DNA from: Streptomyces zingiberis
GTDB lineage: Bacteria > Actinomycetota > Actinomycetes > Streptomycetales > Streptomycetaceae
Length of the DNA stretch: 64,000 nt
Reading direction: 5' to 3'
Assembly: GCF_012034935.1 (NCBI RefSeq)
Contig: NZ_JAATEN010000012.1
Coordinates: forward strand, 120,270 to 184,269
Position numbers and translations under genes: made by a program. The notes under the pieces were generated by a model that made no database searches, had not been told where the DNA came from, and saw only the letters and a program-made list of their open reading frames with translations. Shown here one piece after another: positions 17,122 through 25,655 of this stretch; within the stretch, counting starts at the first letter, position 1, and the number at the start of each line of letters is the position of its first letter.

Positions 17122-20031
17122 TCAGCCGCGCACCGCGGCCTTCCGGCGGCCGCCGGAGCGCTTGCGGACGGCGGGCGCGGGGGCGTCGCTCACCGGGCCG
17201 AGGATGTCCCGCAGGAACTTCCCCGTGTGGCTGGCGGGTTCCGCGGCGACCTGCTCGGGGGTGCCCTCGGCGACCACCAGGCCCCCGCCGTCACCGCCCT
17301 CGGGCCCCATGTCGACGAGCCAGTCCGCGGTCTTGATCACATCGAGGTTGTGCTCGATGACGATCACCGTGTTGCCCTTGTCGACCAGCCCCGACAGCAC
17401 CGAGATCAGCTTGCTGATGTCCTCGAAGTGCAGCCCGGTGGTGGGCTCGTCGAGGACGTAGACGGTGCGGCCGGTGGAGCGCTTCTGCAGCTCGCTGGAG
17501 AGCTTCACCCGCTGCGCCTCGCCGCCGGAGAGGGTCGGCGCAGGCTGGCCGAGGCGGACGTAGCCCAGCCCCACCTCGTCGAGCGTGCGCAGATGGCGGG
17601 CGATGGCCGGGACGGCCTCGAAGAAGTCCAGCGCCTCCTCGATCGGCATGTCGAGCACCTCGGCGATCGACTTCCCCTTGTAGTGGACCTCCAGCGTCTC
17701 CCGGTTGTAGCGCGCGCCGTGGCACACCTCGCAGGGGACGTAGACGTCCGGCAGGAAGTTCATCTCGATCTTGATGGTGCCGTCGCCCGAGCAGTTCTCG
17801 CAGCGCCCGCCCTTGACGTTGAAGGAGAACCGGCCGGGCAGGTAGCCGCGGACCTTGGCCTCCGTGGTCTCCGCGAAGAGCCTGCGCACATGGTCGAAGA
17901 CGCCCGTGTACGTGGCCGGGTTGGAGCGGGGGGTGCGGCCGATGGGCGACTGGTCCACATGGACGACCTTGTCGACGAGGCCGTCCCCGGCGACCCGCGT
18001 GTGGCGGCCGGGCACCGTGCGCGCGCCGTTCAGCTCCCGCGCCAGGTGGGTGTAGAGGATGTCGTTGACCAGCGTGGACTTACCGGAGCCGGAGACGCCG
18101 GTGACGGCGGTGAGCACCCCCAGCGGGAAGGCCACGTCGATGTCCCGGAGGTTGTGCTCCCGGGCACCGTGCACCACGAGCTGCCGGTCGGGGTCGGTCT
18201 CGCGGCGCGCGTCCGGGACGGGGATGGACCGCTTGCCGGAGAGGTACCGGCCCGTCATCGACTCCTCGTTGGCCAGCAGCTCCGCCAGCGGACCGCTGTG
18301 CACCACACGGCCGCCGTGCTCACCGGCGCCGGGCCCGATGTCCACCACCCAGTCGGAGGTGCGGATGGTGTCCTCGTCGTGCTCGACGACGATGAGGGTG
18401 TTGCCGAGGTCACGCAGCCGGACGAGGGTCTCGATCAGCCGGTGGTTGTCGCGCTGGTGGAGGCCGATGGACGGCTCGTCCAGCACGTAGAGCACGCCGA
18501 CCAGCCCGGAGCCGATCTGGGTGGCGAGCCGGATGCGCTGCGCCTCGCCACCGGAGAGGGTGCCCGCGGCCCGGTTGAGGGAGAGGTAGTCCAGGCCGAC
18601 GTCGACCAGGAAGCGCAGCCGCTCGTTGACCTCCTTCAGCACCCGTTCGGCGATCTTCTTCTCGCGGCTGGTGAGCTTCAGCTCGCGGAGGAACTCCGCG
18701 CAGTCGCTGATCGACATGGCGGAGACGTCGGCGATGGAGCGGCCGTGCACGGTGACGGCCAGGACGATCGGCTTGAGGCGGGCGCCCTGGCAGGTCGGGC
18801 AGGGCACCTGCCGCATGTAGCCCTCGAACCGCTCCCGGCTGCTGTCCGTCTCGGCCTCGCCGTGGCGGCGGCGGACGTAGGGCACCACGCCCTCGAAGGC
18901 GGTGGTGTAGGCCCGCTCCCGGCCGTAGCGGTTGCGGTAGCGCACCTCGATCCGGGTGCGGTGGCCGTGGAGCAGCGCCTTCTTCGCCCGCTGCGGCAGC
19001 CCGGCCCAGGGGATGTCGGTACGGAAGCCGAGGGCCTCGGCGAGGGCGTTGACCAGCCGGCCGAAGTACTCCTTGTTGTGCCCCGCCGACCAGGGGTGCA
19101 GGGCGCCCTCGTCGAGGGAGCGCTCCTCGTCCGGGACGATCAGCTCCGGGTCGACCTCCATGCGGGTGCCGATGCCCGTGCAGTCCGGACAGGCGCCGAA
19201 GGGCGAGTTGAAGGAGAAGGAACGGGGTTCCAGCTCCTCGAAGGAGAGGTCGTCGTAGGGGCAGTACAGGTGCTCGGAGTACATCCGCTCGCGCTCGGGA
19301 TCGTCCTCGGGGAGGTCGACGAAGTCGAGCACGACCATGCCGCCGGAGAGCCCGAGCGCGGTCTCGACCGAGTCCGTCAGCCGCCGCTTGGCGCCGGGCT
19401 TGACCGTGAGGCGGTCGATCACCACCTCGATGGTGTGCTTCTCCTGCTTCTTCAGCTTCGGCGGTTCGCTGAGCTGGATCGTCGCGCCGTCCACCCGGGC
19501 CCGGCTGTACCCCTTGGTCTGCAGGTCGGAGAAGAGATCCGCGAACTCGCCCTTGCGCTCCCGCACCAGCGGGGAGAGCACCTGGAAACGGCTGCCCTCG
19601 GGGAGCCGCAGCACCTTGTCGACGACGGCCTGCGGCGACTGCCGGCTGATCGGGCGCCCGCACTGCGGGCAGTGCGGCTTGCCGATCCGGGCGAAGAGCA
19701 GCCGGAGGTAGTCGTAGACCTCGGTGATGGTGCCGACCGTGGAGCGGGGGTTGCGCGACGTGGACTTCTGGTCGATGGAGACCGCCGGCGAGAGACCCTC
19801 GATGAAGTCGACGTCGGGCTTGTCCATCTGCCCGAGGAACTGCCGGGCGTAGGAGGAGAGCGACTCGACGTAGCGGCGCTGCCCCTCCGCGAAGATCGTG
19901 TCGAACGCGAGGGAGGACTTGCCCGAGCCCGAGAGCCCGGTGAAGACGATCAGGGAGTCTCGGGGCAGGTCGAGGGAGACGTTCTTGAGGTTGTGCTCGC
20001 GAGCGCCACGGACGATGAGACGGTCGGCCAC
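17122..20031 (-). CDS. uvrA: Excinuclease ABC subunit A
   Basis: Damage-recognition ATPase of nucleotide excision repair. The 969-residue protein has two ABC modules: Walker A GLSGSGKSSLAFD and GVSGSGKSTLVND, and signature motifs LSGGEAQRIRLA and LSGGEAQRVKLS. Zinc modules CPQCGRP.../CPDCTGIGTR and CENCSGDGT...CEVCHG are present. The GTG at 20031 (VADRLIVRGAREHNL) is chosen because AAGAAAGG lies about 12 bases upstream and it matches the family N-terminus. The C-terminus ends soon after KFLRDILG in a short basic tail; the long Lys/Ala-rich tail I remember from some Streptomyces UvrA proteins is missing. A candidate SOS box is at 20155-20170. Confidence 0.97.
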   Translation of the reverse strand: MADRLIVRGAREHNLKNVSLDLPRDSLIVFTGLSGSGKSSLAFDTIFAEGQRRYVESLSSYARQFLGQMDKPDVDFIEGLSPAVSIDQKSTSRNPRSTVGTITEVYDYLRLLFARIGKPHCPQCGRPISRQSPQAVVDKVLRLPEGSRFQVLSPLVRERKGEFADLFSDLQTKGYSRARVDGATIQLSEPPKLKKQEKHTIEVVIDRLTVKPGAKRRLTDSVETALGLSGGMVVLDFVDLPEDDPERERMYSEHLYCPYDDLSFEELEPRSFSFNSPFGACPDCTGIGTRMEVDPELIVPDEERSLDEGALHPWSAGHNKEYFGRLVNALAEALGFRTDIPWAGLPQRAKKALLHGHRTRIEVRYRNRYGRERAYTTAFEGVVPYVRRRHGEAETDSSRERFEGYMRQVPCPTCQGARLKPIVLAVTVHGRSIADVSAMSISDCAEFLRELKLTSREKKIAERVLKEVNERLRFLVDVGLDYLSLNRAAGTLSGGEAQRIRLATQIGSGLVGVLYVLDEPSIGLHQRDNHRLIETLVRLRDLGNTLIVVEHDEDTIRTSDWVVDIGPGAGEHGGRVVHSGPLAELLANEESMTGRYLSGKRSIPVPDARRETDPDRQLVVHGAREHNLRDIDVAFPLGVLTAVTGVSGSGKSTLVNDILYTHLARELNGARTVPGRHTRVAGDGLVDKVVHVDQSPIGRTPRSNPATYTGVFDHVRRLFAETTEAKVRGYLPGRFSFNVKGGRCENCSGDGTIKIEMNFLPDVYVPCEVCHGARYNRETLEVHYKGKSIAEVLDMPIEEALDFFEAVPAIARHLRTLDEVGLGYVRLGQPAPTLSGGEAQRVKLSSELQKRSTGRTVYVLDEPTTGLHFEDISKLISVLSGLVDKGNTVIVIEHNLDVIKTADWLVDMGPEGGDGGGLVVAEGTPEQVAAEPASHTGKFLRDILGPVSDAPAPAVRKRSGGRRKAAVRG

Positions 20032-20712
20032 GCCGGGGTGCACCTTTCTTGAGAACCGGACGGGGGGCGGTGCGGAGCCCCGGACCCAGGGTATGGGGCG
20101 CGCCGCGACAGTGTCCGCGCTACGGGACACGTCTCCGGGCCGGCACCGAGCTTATCGCACGTATTTTCGATTCCATCCTCTCCGCCGCCACCGCTCCCCC
20201 GTCTTCCCCGCTCTCCGGGCGTCACCAGGCCCGCCACAGGCCCCCGGCCCGGCTCGCCGCCGCCACCACGGCGGCACGCCCCCTCTTCCGTGACGATAAC
20301 GCCGGGGTCCGACAACCGATTCCGGCCGCCGCCCCGGACGGTACGGAACGCGAGGGGCGGAGCACCCGGCGTGACCGTTGCGCGGAAGCGCGTGGGCGGG
20401 TGCGGCGCGGAAGGGGGCGGGCGGGACCGGACCGCGAGCCGCCGCGGAACGGGAGGAGGGGCGGGACCGGACGCGGCACCGGGACGCCGGCCGGAGAGCC
20501 ACGCCGGCCGAGGGCCGGGGAGTGCCGCGGCCGGCCGGAGCGCCGAAGGCCCGGCCCCTCCCCCCGCCTGGCGTCCCCTCCTGCCGTCCGTTCCTGCCGC
20601 CCGTTCCCGCCGCCGGCCCCTGCCGCCGGCTCGTCCCGGCTCACCGGCCCGGGGCCGGCCCGGCCCCCGCCGCGGAGCCCGCGCCCCCGGCCGCCGCCAC
20701 TAGGCTGGCGCC
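20032..20712. other. Divergent intergenic region uvrA / MBL hydrolase
   Basis: 681 bp between the starts of divergent genes. The uvrA-proximal 150 bp holds the SOS-like box. The remaining ~500 bp is very GC-rich, purine-skewed sequence (GGGAGG, GCGGAAC tracts) with frames open on several strands but no supported start, ribosome-binding site or protein family. Confidence 0.5.
20155..20170. promoter_or_regulatory. Candidate LexA (SOS) box upstream of uvrA
   Basis: TCGCACGTATTTTCGA matches the actinobacterial SOS palindrome (TCGAAC-N4-GTTCGA) at ten of the twelve specified positions with the right spacing. It lies 124-139 bp upstream of the uvrA GTG start in the only AT-richer patch of this gap. 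uvrA is a classical LexA target. Confidence 0.5.
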
Positions 20713-21369
20713 ATGACCTACAGCGGAACGGTGAAGGTCGGCGGACCGGCCGACGTGCACGAACTGACGGACCTGATGATCTCCAAGGTGGCCGTCGGCC
20801 CGATGGAGAACAACGCGTATCTGCTCCGCTGCCGGGCCACCGACGCGCAGCTGCTGATCGACGCCGCAGCCGAACCGGGCACCCTGCTGCGGCTCATCGG
20901 TGACGGCGGTCTCACGGGTGTCGTCACCACGCACCGGCACGGCGACCACTGGCAGGCGCTGGCCGAGGTGGTCGAGGCCACCGGGGCGCGCACCTACGCC
21001 GGCCGCTACGACGCGGCGGGCATCCCCGTCTCCACGGATGTCCTGGTGGAGGACGGGGACACCGTCCACTTCGGCCGGATCGCGCTCACCGCCCGCCATC
21101 TGACCGGCCACACCCCCGGCTCCATCGCCCTGGTCTACGACGACCCGCACGGCCACCCGCACGCCTTCACCGGCGACTGCCTCTTCCCGGGCGGGGTCGG
21201 CAACACCAACAAGGATCCGGAGGCGTTCGCGAGCCTCCTGGCGGACGTGGAGACCAAGCTCTTCGGCGCCCTGCCGGACGAGACCTGGGTCTACCCCGGG
21301 CACGGCCGGGACACCACGCTGGGCGCCGAGCGCCCGCAGCTGCCCGAGTGGCGCGCCCGCGGCTGGTGA
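20713..21369 (+). CDS. Metallo-beta-lactamase-fold hydrolase (glyoxalase II-like)
   Basis: 218-residue cytoplasmic protein with the metal-binding THRHGDHW motif (HxHxDH, about residues 75-82), a second His in GHTPGSIAL, the bridging Asp in FTGDCLFPGGVG and the last His in YPGHGRDTTLG. This pattern is that of hydroxyacylglutathione hydrolase-like thiol-ester hydrolases. Streptomyces makes mycothiol rather than glutathione, so the natural substrate may be a mycothiol or other thioester, which is inference. The ATG is at 20713. A hairpin at 21381-21415 terminates it against terC. Confidence 0.88.
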   Translation: MTYSGTVKVGGPADVHELTDLMISKVAVGPMENNAYLLRCRATDAQLLIDAAAEPGTLLRLIGDGGLTGVVTTHRHGDHWQALAEVVEATGARTYAGRYDAAGIPVSTDVLVEDGDTVHFGRIALTARHLTGHTPGSIALVYDDPHGHPHAFTGDCLFPGGVGNTNKDPEAFASLLADVETKLFGALPDETWVYPGHGRDTTLGAERPQLPEWRARGW

Positions 21370-21380
21370 CGGACACGGCC

Positions 21381-21415
21381 CCGCCGGGGCCCCGCGGCTC
21401 GCGGGACCCCGGCGG
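21381..21415. terminator. Hairpin between MBL hydrolase and terC
   Basis: Arms 21381-21396 and 21400-21415 pair at 15 of 16 positions around a 3-base loop. It is located 12 bp after the plus-strand stop and 12 bp after the minus-strand stop, so it is probably bidirectional. Confidence 0.7.
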
Positions 21416-21426
21416 GAACGGCGCGG

Positions 21427-22434
21427 TCAGGCGCCGGTGCGGTCCTTCTCCGGGGAGCCGGACGGGCCGCCCTCCGGGCCGGACCCCTCCCCGCCCTCGC
21501 GGGAGGAGGCGTAGAGGCTGGTCACGGTGGTGATGGCCAGCACGGCGACGATCACCCCCAGGGACACCGGGGTGCTGATCTCCGGGACGTGCACCCCGGA
21601 CTCGTGCAGGGCGTGCAGCAGCAGCTTGACGCCGATGAAACCGAGGATGATCGACAGCCCGTAGGAGAGGTGGACCAGCTTCTTCAGCAGGCCGCCGATG
21701 AGGAAGTACAGCTGCCGCAGCCCCATCAGCGCGAAGGCGTTGGCGGTGAAGACGATGTACGGGTCCTTGGTGAGACCGAAGATCGCGGGGATCGAGTCCA
21801 GCGCGAAGAGCAGGTCCGTGGTGCCGAGGGCCAGCACCACCACGAACATCGGCGTGATCAGCCGCTTGCCGTGCTCCCGGACGAAGAGCCGGGTGCCGTG
21901 CCAGGTGGAGGTGGAGGGGACCCGTGTCTCGATCGCCTTCAGCAGCTTGCTCTCCTCGTACTCCTCGTCCTGCTCCTCCTTGCGGGCGTCCTGGATCAGC
22001 TTCCAGGCCGTGTAGATCAGGAACGCGCCGAAGATGTAGAAGATCCAGGAGAAGGAGGCGATGAGGGCCGCCCCGGCGGCGATGAAGCCCGCGCGCATGA
22101 CCAGCGCGATGAGCACGCCGATCATCAGCACCCGCTGCTGGTAGATGCTGGGCACCGCGAACTTCGCCATGATCAGGACGAAGACGAAGAGGTTGTCGAC
22201 GCTCAGGGACTTCTCGGTGATGTACCCGGCGAAGAACTCACCGGCCGGCGTCCCCCCGCCGGTGAGGTACAGACCGAGCCCGAACAGCGCGGCGAGCACG
22301 ATCCAGACGACCGTCCAGATGCCCGCCTCACGGATCGAGACGTCGTGGGGCTTGCGGCCGATGAAGAAGTCCACCGCGATGAGGACGGACAGGCCGACCA
22401 CGGTCAGGATCCAGAGATTCAGCGATACGTCCAC
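21427..22434 (-). CDS. TerC-family membrane protein
   Basis: 335-residue polytopic protein with about nine hydrophobic helices. It shows the TerC/Alx landmarks: acidic residues inside helices in IAVDFFIGRKPHD, EKSLSVDNLFVFVLIM and ALGTTDLLFALDSIPAIFG. TerC proteins are implicated in tellurite resistance and in metal (manganese) export; the acidic intramembrane residues fit a metal path. The GTG at 22434 is preceded by GAGGAG. The C-terminus is a Gly/Ser/Glu-rich tail. It lies downstream of two TerD-domain genes on the same strand, which supports a Ter stress module. Confidence 0.93.
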   Translation of the reverse strand: MDVSLNLWILTVVGLSVLIAVDFFIGRKPHDVSIREAGIWTVVWIVLAALFGLGLYLTGGGTPAGEFFAGYITEKSLSVDNLFVFVLIMAKFAVPSIYQQRVLMIGVLIALVMRAGFIAAGAALIASFSWIFYIFGAFLIYTAWKLIQDARKEEQDEEYEESKLLKAIETRVPSTSTWHGTRLFVREHGKRLITPMFVVVLALGTTDLLFALDSIPAIFGLTKDPYIVFTANAFALMGLRQLYFLIGGLLKKLVHLSYGLSIILGFIGVKLLLHALHESGVHVPEISTPVSLGVIVAVLAITTVTSLYASSREGGEGSGPEGGPSGSPEKDRTGA

Positions 22435-22613
22435 GGCGCTCCTCGTGCTGCGGTCCGGGCCGGTTCCCGGGGTTCCGGCGGCTCCGGAGTCCGGGGCTTG
22501 CACAGCAAGGTGCCCCAGTACACCGCAGCAGCGTACCCATTGGGCAAAGAAAGGTAAAAATCTCCTGGTCACCGGGGGTGCGCATCGGGGCACGCCGGGG
22601 CGCGGGGGCCGGT

Positions 22614-24623
22614 TCAGCGCCCCCAGGCGCGGCGGGCCTCGGCCACCTGGCGGAGCACCTGGACCAGCACCCGGCTCCCCGCCGGGACCAGCGCAGGCTC
22701 ATAGGTCCAGGCGTGCCCGACCCAGGGGTCGGCGAGATGGTCGTCGGGGACGGGTGTGATCCGCAGCAGCGAACGCCACAGCGGGTCGAGCAGCGGACCG
22801 TAGGCACGGGCGTCCTCGCGGTCGGCCACCATCAGCAGATGCACCCCGACGGCCGGGCCCTCGTCGGCCAGGTAGCGGAGCCGGGTGACGGCCCGGTCGT
22901 CGAACCCGTGCGGGAAGTCGTTGACCAGCAGCAGGTGTTCGCCGGCGGCGAGATCCGGCGGGAGGGCGTCGGGCGCGCCGCCCCGGACGGCCATGTGCAG
23001 CAGGTCCACCCGGCGCGTCAGCTCCGAGAGCACCGCGGTGACCCCGGCGGCGCCCGCGGCCGGCGGGCCGGGCAGCGCGCCGGACTCCAGCAGCGGGGCG
23101 AGGGAGGCGGCGGCGGAGCCGGCCGGGTCGAGGACGTGGAGGGTGTAGTCCCCGGGCTGGTGGACGGCGAGCAGCCGGGCGGCGAGGGCGACCGCGGCCT
23201 CGGCGGCGGCGCGCCGTGTCCCGCCGGGACCGGCGGCCAGGTCCGCGGTGGTGCCCGTACGCCCGCCGTCGATCCACAGACCGGTCTCCAGGGGCAGCCG
23301 TACGAGCAGCGGGATCCGCAGCTCCGGCCGCTCGGGGAGGTGCAGGTCGCCCAGGCGGAGCGCCATCGGGTTCTCCATCGGCACCCGGTAGCCGTGCCAT
23401 ACGGGGTTGTCCCAGCGGGCGAAGGCGGGCGGCAGGGCCGGCTCCACCACCTCCGACTCGGCGGTCAGCTGCGCCAGGTCACGGTCGAGCACGGCGCGGG
23501 CCCGGGTCACGAGCGCCGCGTGCCGGGCCTCCGCCTCGGCGCGGGCCCGCCCGGCCGTCCCCCCGGTCCGGGAGCGGGGGTCGGCCAGCGCCTGGCCGAG
23601 CTCCCGCTCACGGCGGGCATCGGCGAAGGACACCGCGGAGCGGTAGGCGGCCACGGCCCGGGCCAGATCCTCGAACATGCCGCGAACCTGGTTGTAGAGG
23701 CGTTCCTCCGGGGTCCACCCCTCGGCGTCCCCGGCGACGGGCCGCGGCGGGCCGGCGGGCGGGTCCTGTTGCGGTGACCGCTGTGGAGCCTGCTGCGAAG
23801 CCTGCTGCGGTGATGGCGGTCCCGCCGCGGTGGGACCGCCGGCCCGGCCCGGGTGCCGGTAGTCCACGCGGCCACCGCCGGCCGGGAGCGGCTGGGGTGG
23901 TGCGGACGGCTCGGACGCCTGCCCGGACGGGGCGGCTGGAGGGACGGCCGCCATCGGCGGAGCGGCCGGTGGCGGAGCCGTGGCGGGCGCCGGCTCGCCG
24001 GGCCGCGGAGGGGGGGCCACGGCCGCCGGGGTTCCGTCACCGGCCGTCCGGGAGGCGGTGGCGTGGCGCGGGACCGGGGCGGCGGCCTCGTGAGCGGCGG
24101 CGGCCAGCGCGCCGGCGCCCTCGGCGAGTCCCTGGTCGCGCAGGAGTCCGGCGAGACCGCCGGTGTAGCCCTGGCCCACGGCGCGGACCCGCCAGGCGCC
24201 CTGCCGCCGGTAGAACTCCAGGGCGGCGACAGCGGTCTCGGGGCCGAGGCCGGTGAGGGTGAAGCTCACCAGCTCGGCGGCGCCGGGGCCGTGGACCGCG
24301 GTGAACGGGGCGGCCGTCGCGCCGAACCGGTCCGGCCCGGCCGCCCCGGCGGCCAGGGCGAGCGCGACGGTCACCCGGTGGACGGTCTCGTCCAGCGCGC
24401 CGAGGTCCACGGTCAGCCGGTGGCTCGCCGCGGCCCGCCCGGGCACCTCCAGGCCGGGGCGGCGCGGGGCGCCGGGGTGGACGACGCCGTCCGGGCCGGC
24501 GACGTGGCCCCGGGCGTCCGCGAGGAGGATCCCGGCCAGGACCGGGTCACCGGTGGAGACCGTGATCTCCAGGCGGGTCTCCGTCAGCGGATGGTTCTGC
24601 CCGCGGACCAGCTCGGCCGTCAT
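22614..24623 (-). CDS. TerD-domain protein fused to a degenerate FtsK-like ATPase module
   Basis: 669-residue multidomain protein. Residues about 1-180 are a TerD domain (LVRGQNHPLTETRLEITVS, then ELVSFTLTGLGPETAVAALEFYRRQGAWRVRAVGQGYTGGLAGL split over the second half). About 185-320 is a Pro/Ala/Gln-rich linker. About 325-410 is a charged helical region that may form a coiled coil. About 425-669 resembles FtsK/HerA-type domains, with LHVLDPAGS and the Walker B-like LLLVNDFP (about 564-571) followed by GVHLLMVADR. No GxxxxGKS/T Walker A can be found where the family has it (GGRTGTTADLA instead), so nucleotide binding is doubtful. The ATG at 24623 is chosen over 24647 for its upstream GGGGGACGCAGG. 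Confidence 0.82.
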   Translation of the reverse strand: MTAELVRGQNHPLTETRLEITVSTGDPVLAGILLADARGHVAGPDGVVHPGAPRRPGLEVPGRAAASHRLTVDLGALDETVHRVTVALALAAGAAGPDRFGATAAPFTAVHGPGAAELVSFTLTGLGPETAVAALEFYRRQGAWRVRAVGQGYTGGLAGLLRDQGLAEGAGALAAAAHEAAAPVPRHATASRTAGDGTPAAVAPPPRPGEPAPATAPPPAAPPMAAVPPAAPSGQASEPSAPPQPLPAGGGRVDYRHPGRAGGPTAAGPPSPQQASQQAPQRSPQQDPPAGPPRPVAGDAEGWTPEERLYNQVRGMFEDLARAVAAYRSAVSFADARRERELGQALADPRSRTGGTAGRARAEAEARHAALVTRARAVLDRDLAQLTAESEVVEPALPPAFARWDNPVWHGYRVPMENPMALRLGDLHLPERPELRIPLLVRLPLETGLWIDGGRTGTTADLAAGPGGTRRAAAEAAVALAARLLAVHQPGDYTLHVLDPAGSAAASLAPLLESGALPGPPAAGAAGVTAVLSELTRRVDLLHMAVRGGAPDALPPDLAAGEHLLLVNDFPHGFDDRAVTRLRYLADEGPAVGVHLLMVADREDARAYGPLLDPLWRSLLRITPVPDDHLADPWVGHAWTYEPALVPAGSRVLVQVLRQVAEARRAWGR

Positions 24624-24768
24624 CCTGCGTCCCCCTCGGTGCGTCACTCCTGCTGCGCGCCGGCGCGCCCGCCCGCGGCGGGACCGGGGCGCGGCGGCAC
24701 GGAACCGGCCGGACCCGCCCGGCGCCCCCCGTGCCGGGGCGCGCCGGGCGGGTCACCGGGCCGGGTCG

Positions 24769-25347
24769 TCACAGATGCGGGACGATCGCCGGCATCAGGT
24801 CCTGGAAGGTGCGGCCGTTGGCGGGGGTGCCGAGGGCGGTCATCGTCCAGCCGCCGCCGGTCCGGTGGACCTTGGCCATGATCTGGGCGGTGTACTGCCC
24901 GCCGCCGGTCAGGGTGTACCGCGCCATCTCCTGGCCCGTGGTCTCGTCGACCAGGCGGCAGAAGGCGTTCTCCACCTCGGCGAAGGTCTGCCCGGTGAAG
25001 GAGTTGACGGTGAAGACGATCTGGTCGACGTGGACCGGGACGCGCTGGAGGTCGACGAGGACGGCCTCGTCGTCCCCGCCCTGGCCGGCGCCGCCGACCA
25101 GGTTGTCACCGGTGTGCCGCACGGAGCCGTCGTCGCTGACGAGGTGGCGGAAGAAGACCACGTCCACCGGCTGCTCACCGGCGAAGAGCACCGCGGAGGC
25201 GTCCAGGTCGATCTCCTTGGTGCGCTTGCCGAAGAGTCCCCGGCGCGGGGCGGCCTTCCAGCCCAGGCCCATGCGCACCGAGCTCAGCGCTCCGCCGCCG
25301 GACTTCTCGAGGCTGATGCCCTGGCCCTTGGACAAGTTGACGGTCAC
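24769..25347 (-). CDS. terD: TerD-family stress protein
   Basis: 192-residue TerD protein starting MTVNLSKGQGISLEKSGGG. The calcium-binding-type acidic segments are present (EIDLDASAVLF, FFRHLVSDDGSVRHTGDN, GGDDEAVLVDL), as is the C-terminal YTLTGGGQYTAQIMAKVHRTGGGW. TerD proteins belong to the tellurite/chemical-stress Ter system and bind calcium; in Streptomyces they also influence development. It is 145 bp upstream of the TerD-fusion gene on the same strand, likely one transcription unit with it and terC. Confidence 0.93.
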   Translation of the reverse strand: MTVNLSKGQGISLEKSGGGALSSVRMGLGWKAAPRRGLFGKRTKEIDLDASAVLFAGEQPVDVVFFRHLVSDDGSVRHTGDNLVGGAGQGGDDEAVLVDLQRVPVHVDQIVFTVNSFTGQTFAEVENAFCRLVDETTGQEMARYTLTGGGQYTAQIMAKVHRTGGGWTMTALGTPANGRTFQDLMPAIVPHL

Positions 25348-25655
25348 GCGCTGTCCCCTCTCGAAACCTGGAAGCCGCCGGTGTTCCCGGGGTGAGGTGA
25401 ACCCTACGCAGTGCCACCGACAGCGCCGCCGCCCGGTCGCGCTTTGTGTCGTTCTTGCAACACAATCCCACCGGCCGCGGCGCTGGTCGGACGGGGTGCG
25501 CGGGCACCGGGCGCCCCGCGGCGGAACGGGCGGCGGGACCCCACGGCCCGGGGCGGCACGGCGGCGCGGCGGCGGGGCCGCACGGCCGCACCCGGTTCCG
25601 GTCCCCCGGAACTCCCGGCTCCGGCTCCGGCTCCGGCTCCGGGGGGAAGGCGGCC
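25348..25655. other. Intergenic region uvrB end / terD start
   Basis: 308 bp with the dyad at 25444-25465 and a short GGCTCC hexanucleotide array (four tandem copies around 25618-25641) just beyond the uvrB stop. No gene is supported. Confidence 0.5.
25444..25465. promoter_or_regulatory. Inverted repeat upstream of terD
   Basis: TTGTGT (25444-25449) and ACACAA (25460-25465) are perfect complements separated by 10 bp, in an AT-richer patch 97-118 bp upstream of the terD start. It is a candidate operator or promoter element; no consensus is recognised. Confidence 0.35.

Noticed and set aside
17101..20052. A 983-codon plus-strand frame opposite uvrA
   Set aside because: Shadow of uvrA; the complementary strand of the strongly biased codons rarely contains stops. 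Product is Val/Leu/Asp/His-rich nonsense.
20200..20700. A gene in the long uvrA upstream gap
   Set aside because: Several frames are open but all are Arg/Pro/Gly-rich with no ribosome-binding site, conserved motif or consistent codon-position bias.
25618..25641. GGCTCC hexanucleotide array as a functional site
   Set aside because: Only four copies, located just past the uvrB stop; simple slippage is sufficient.
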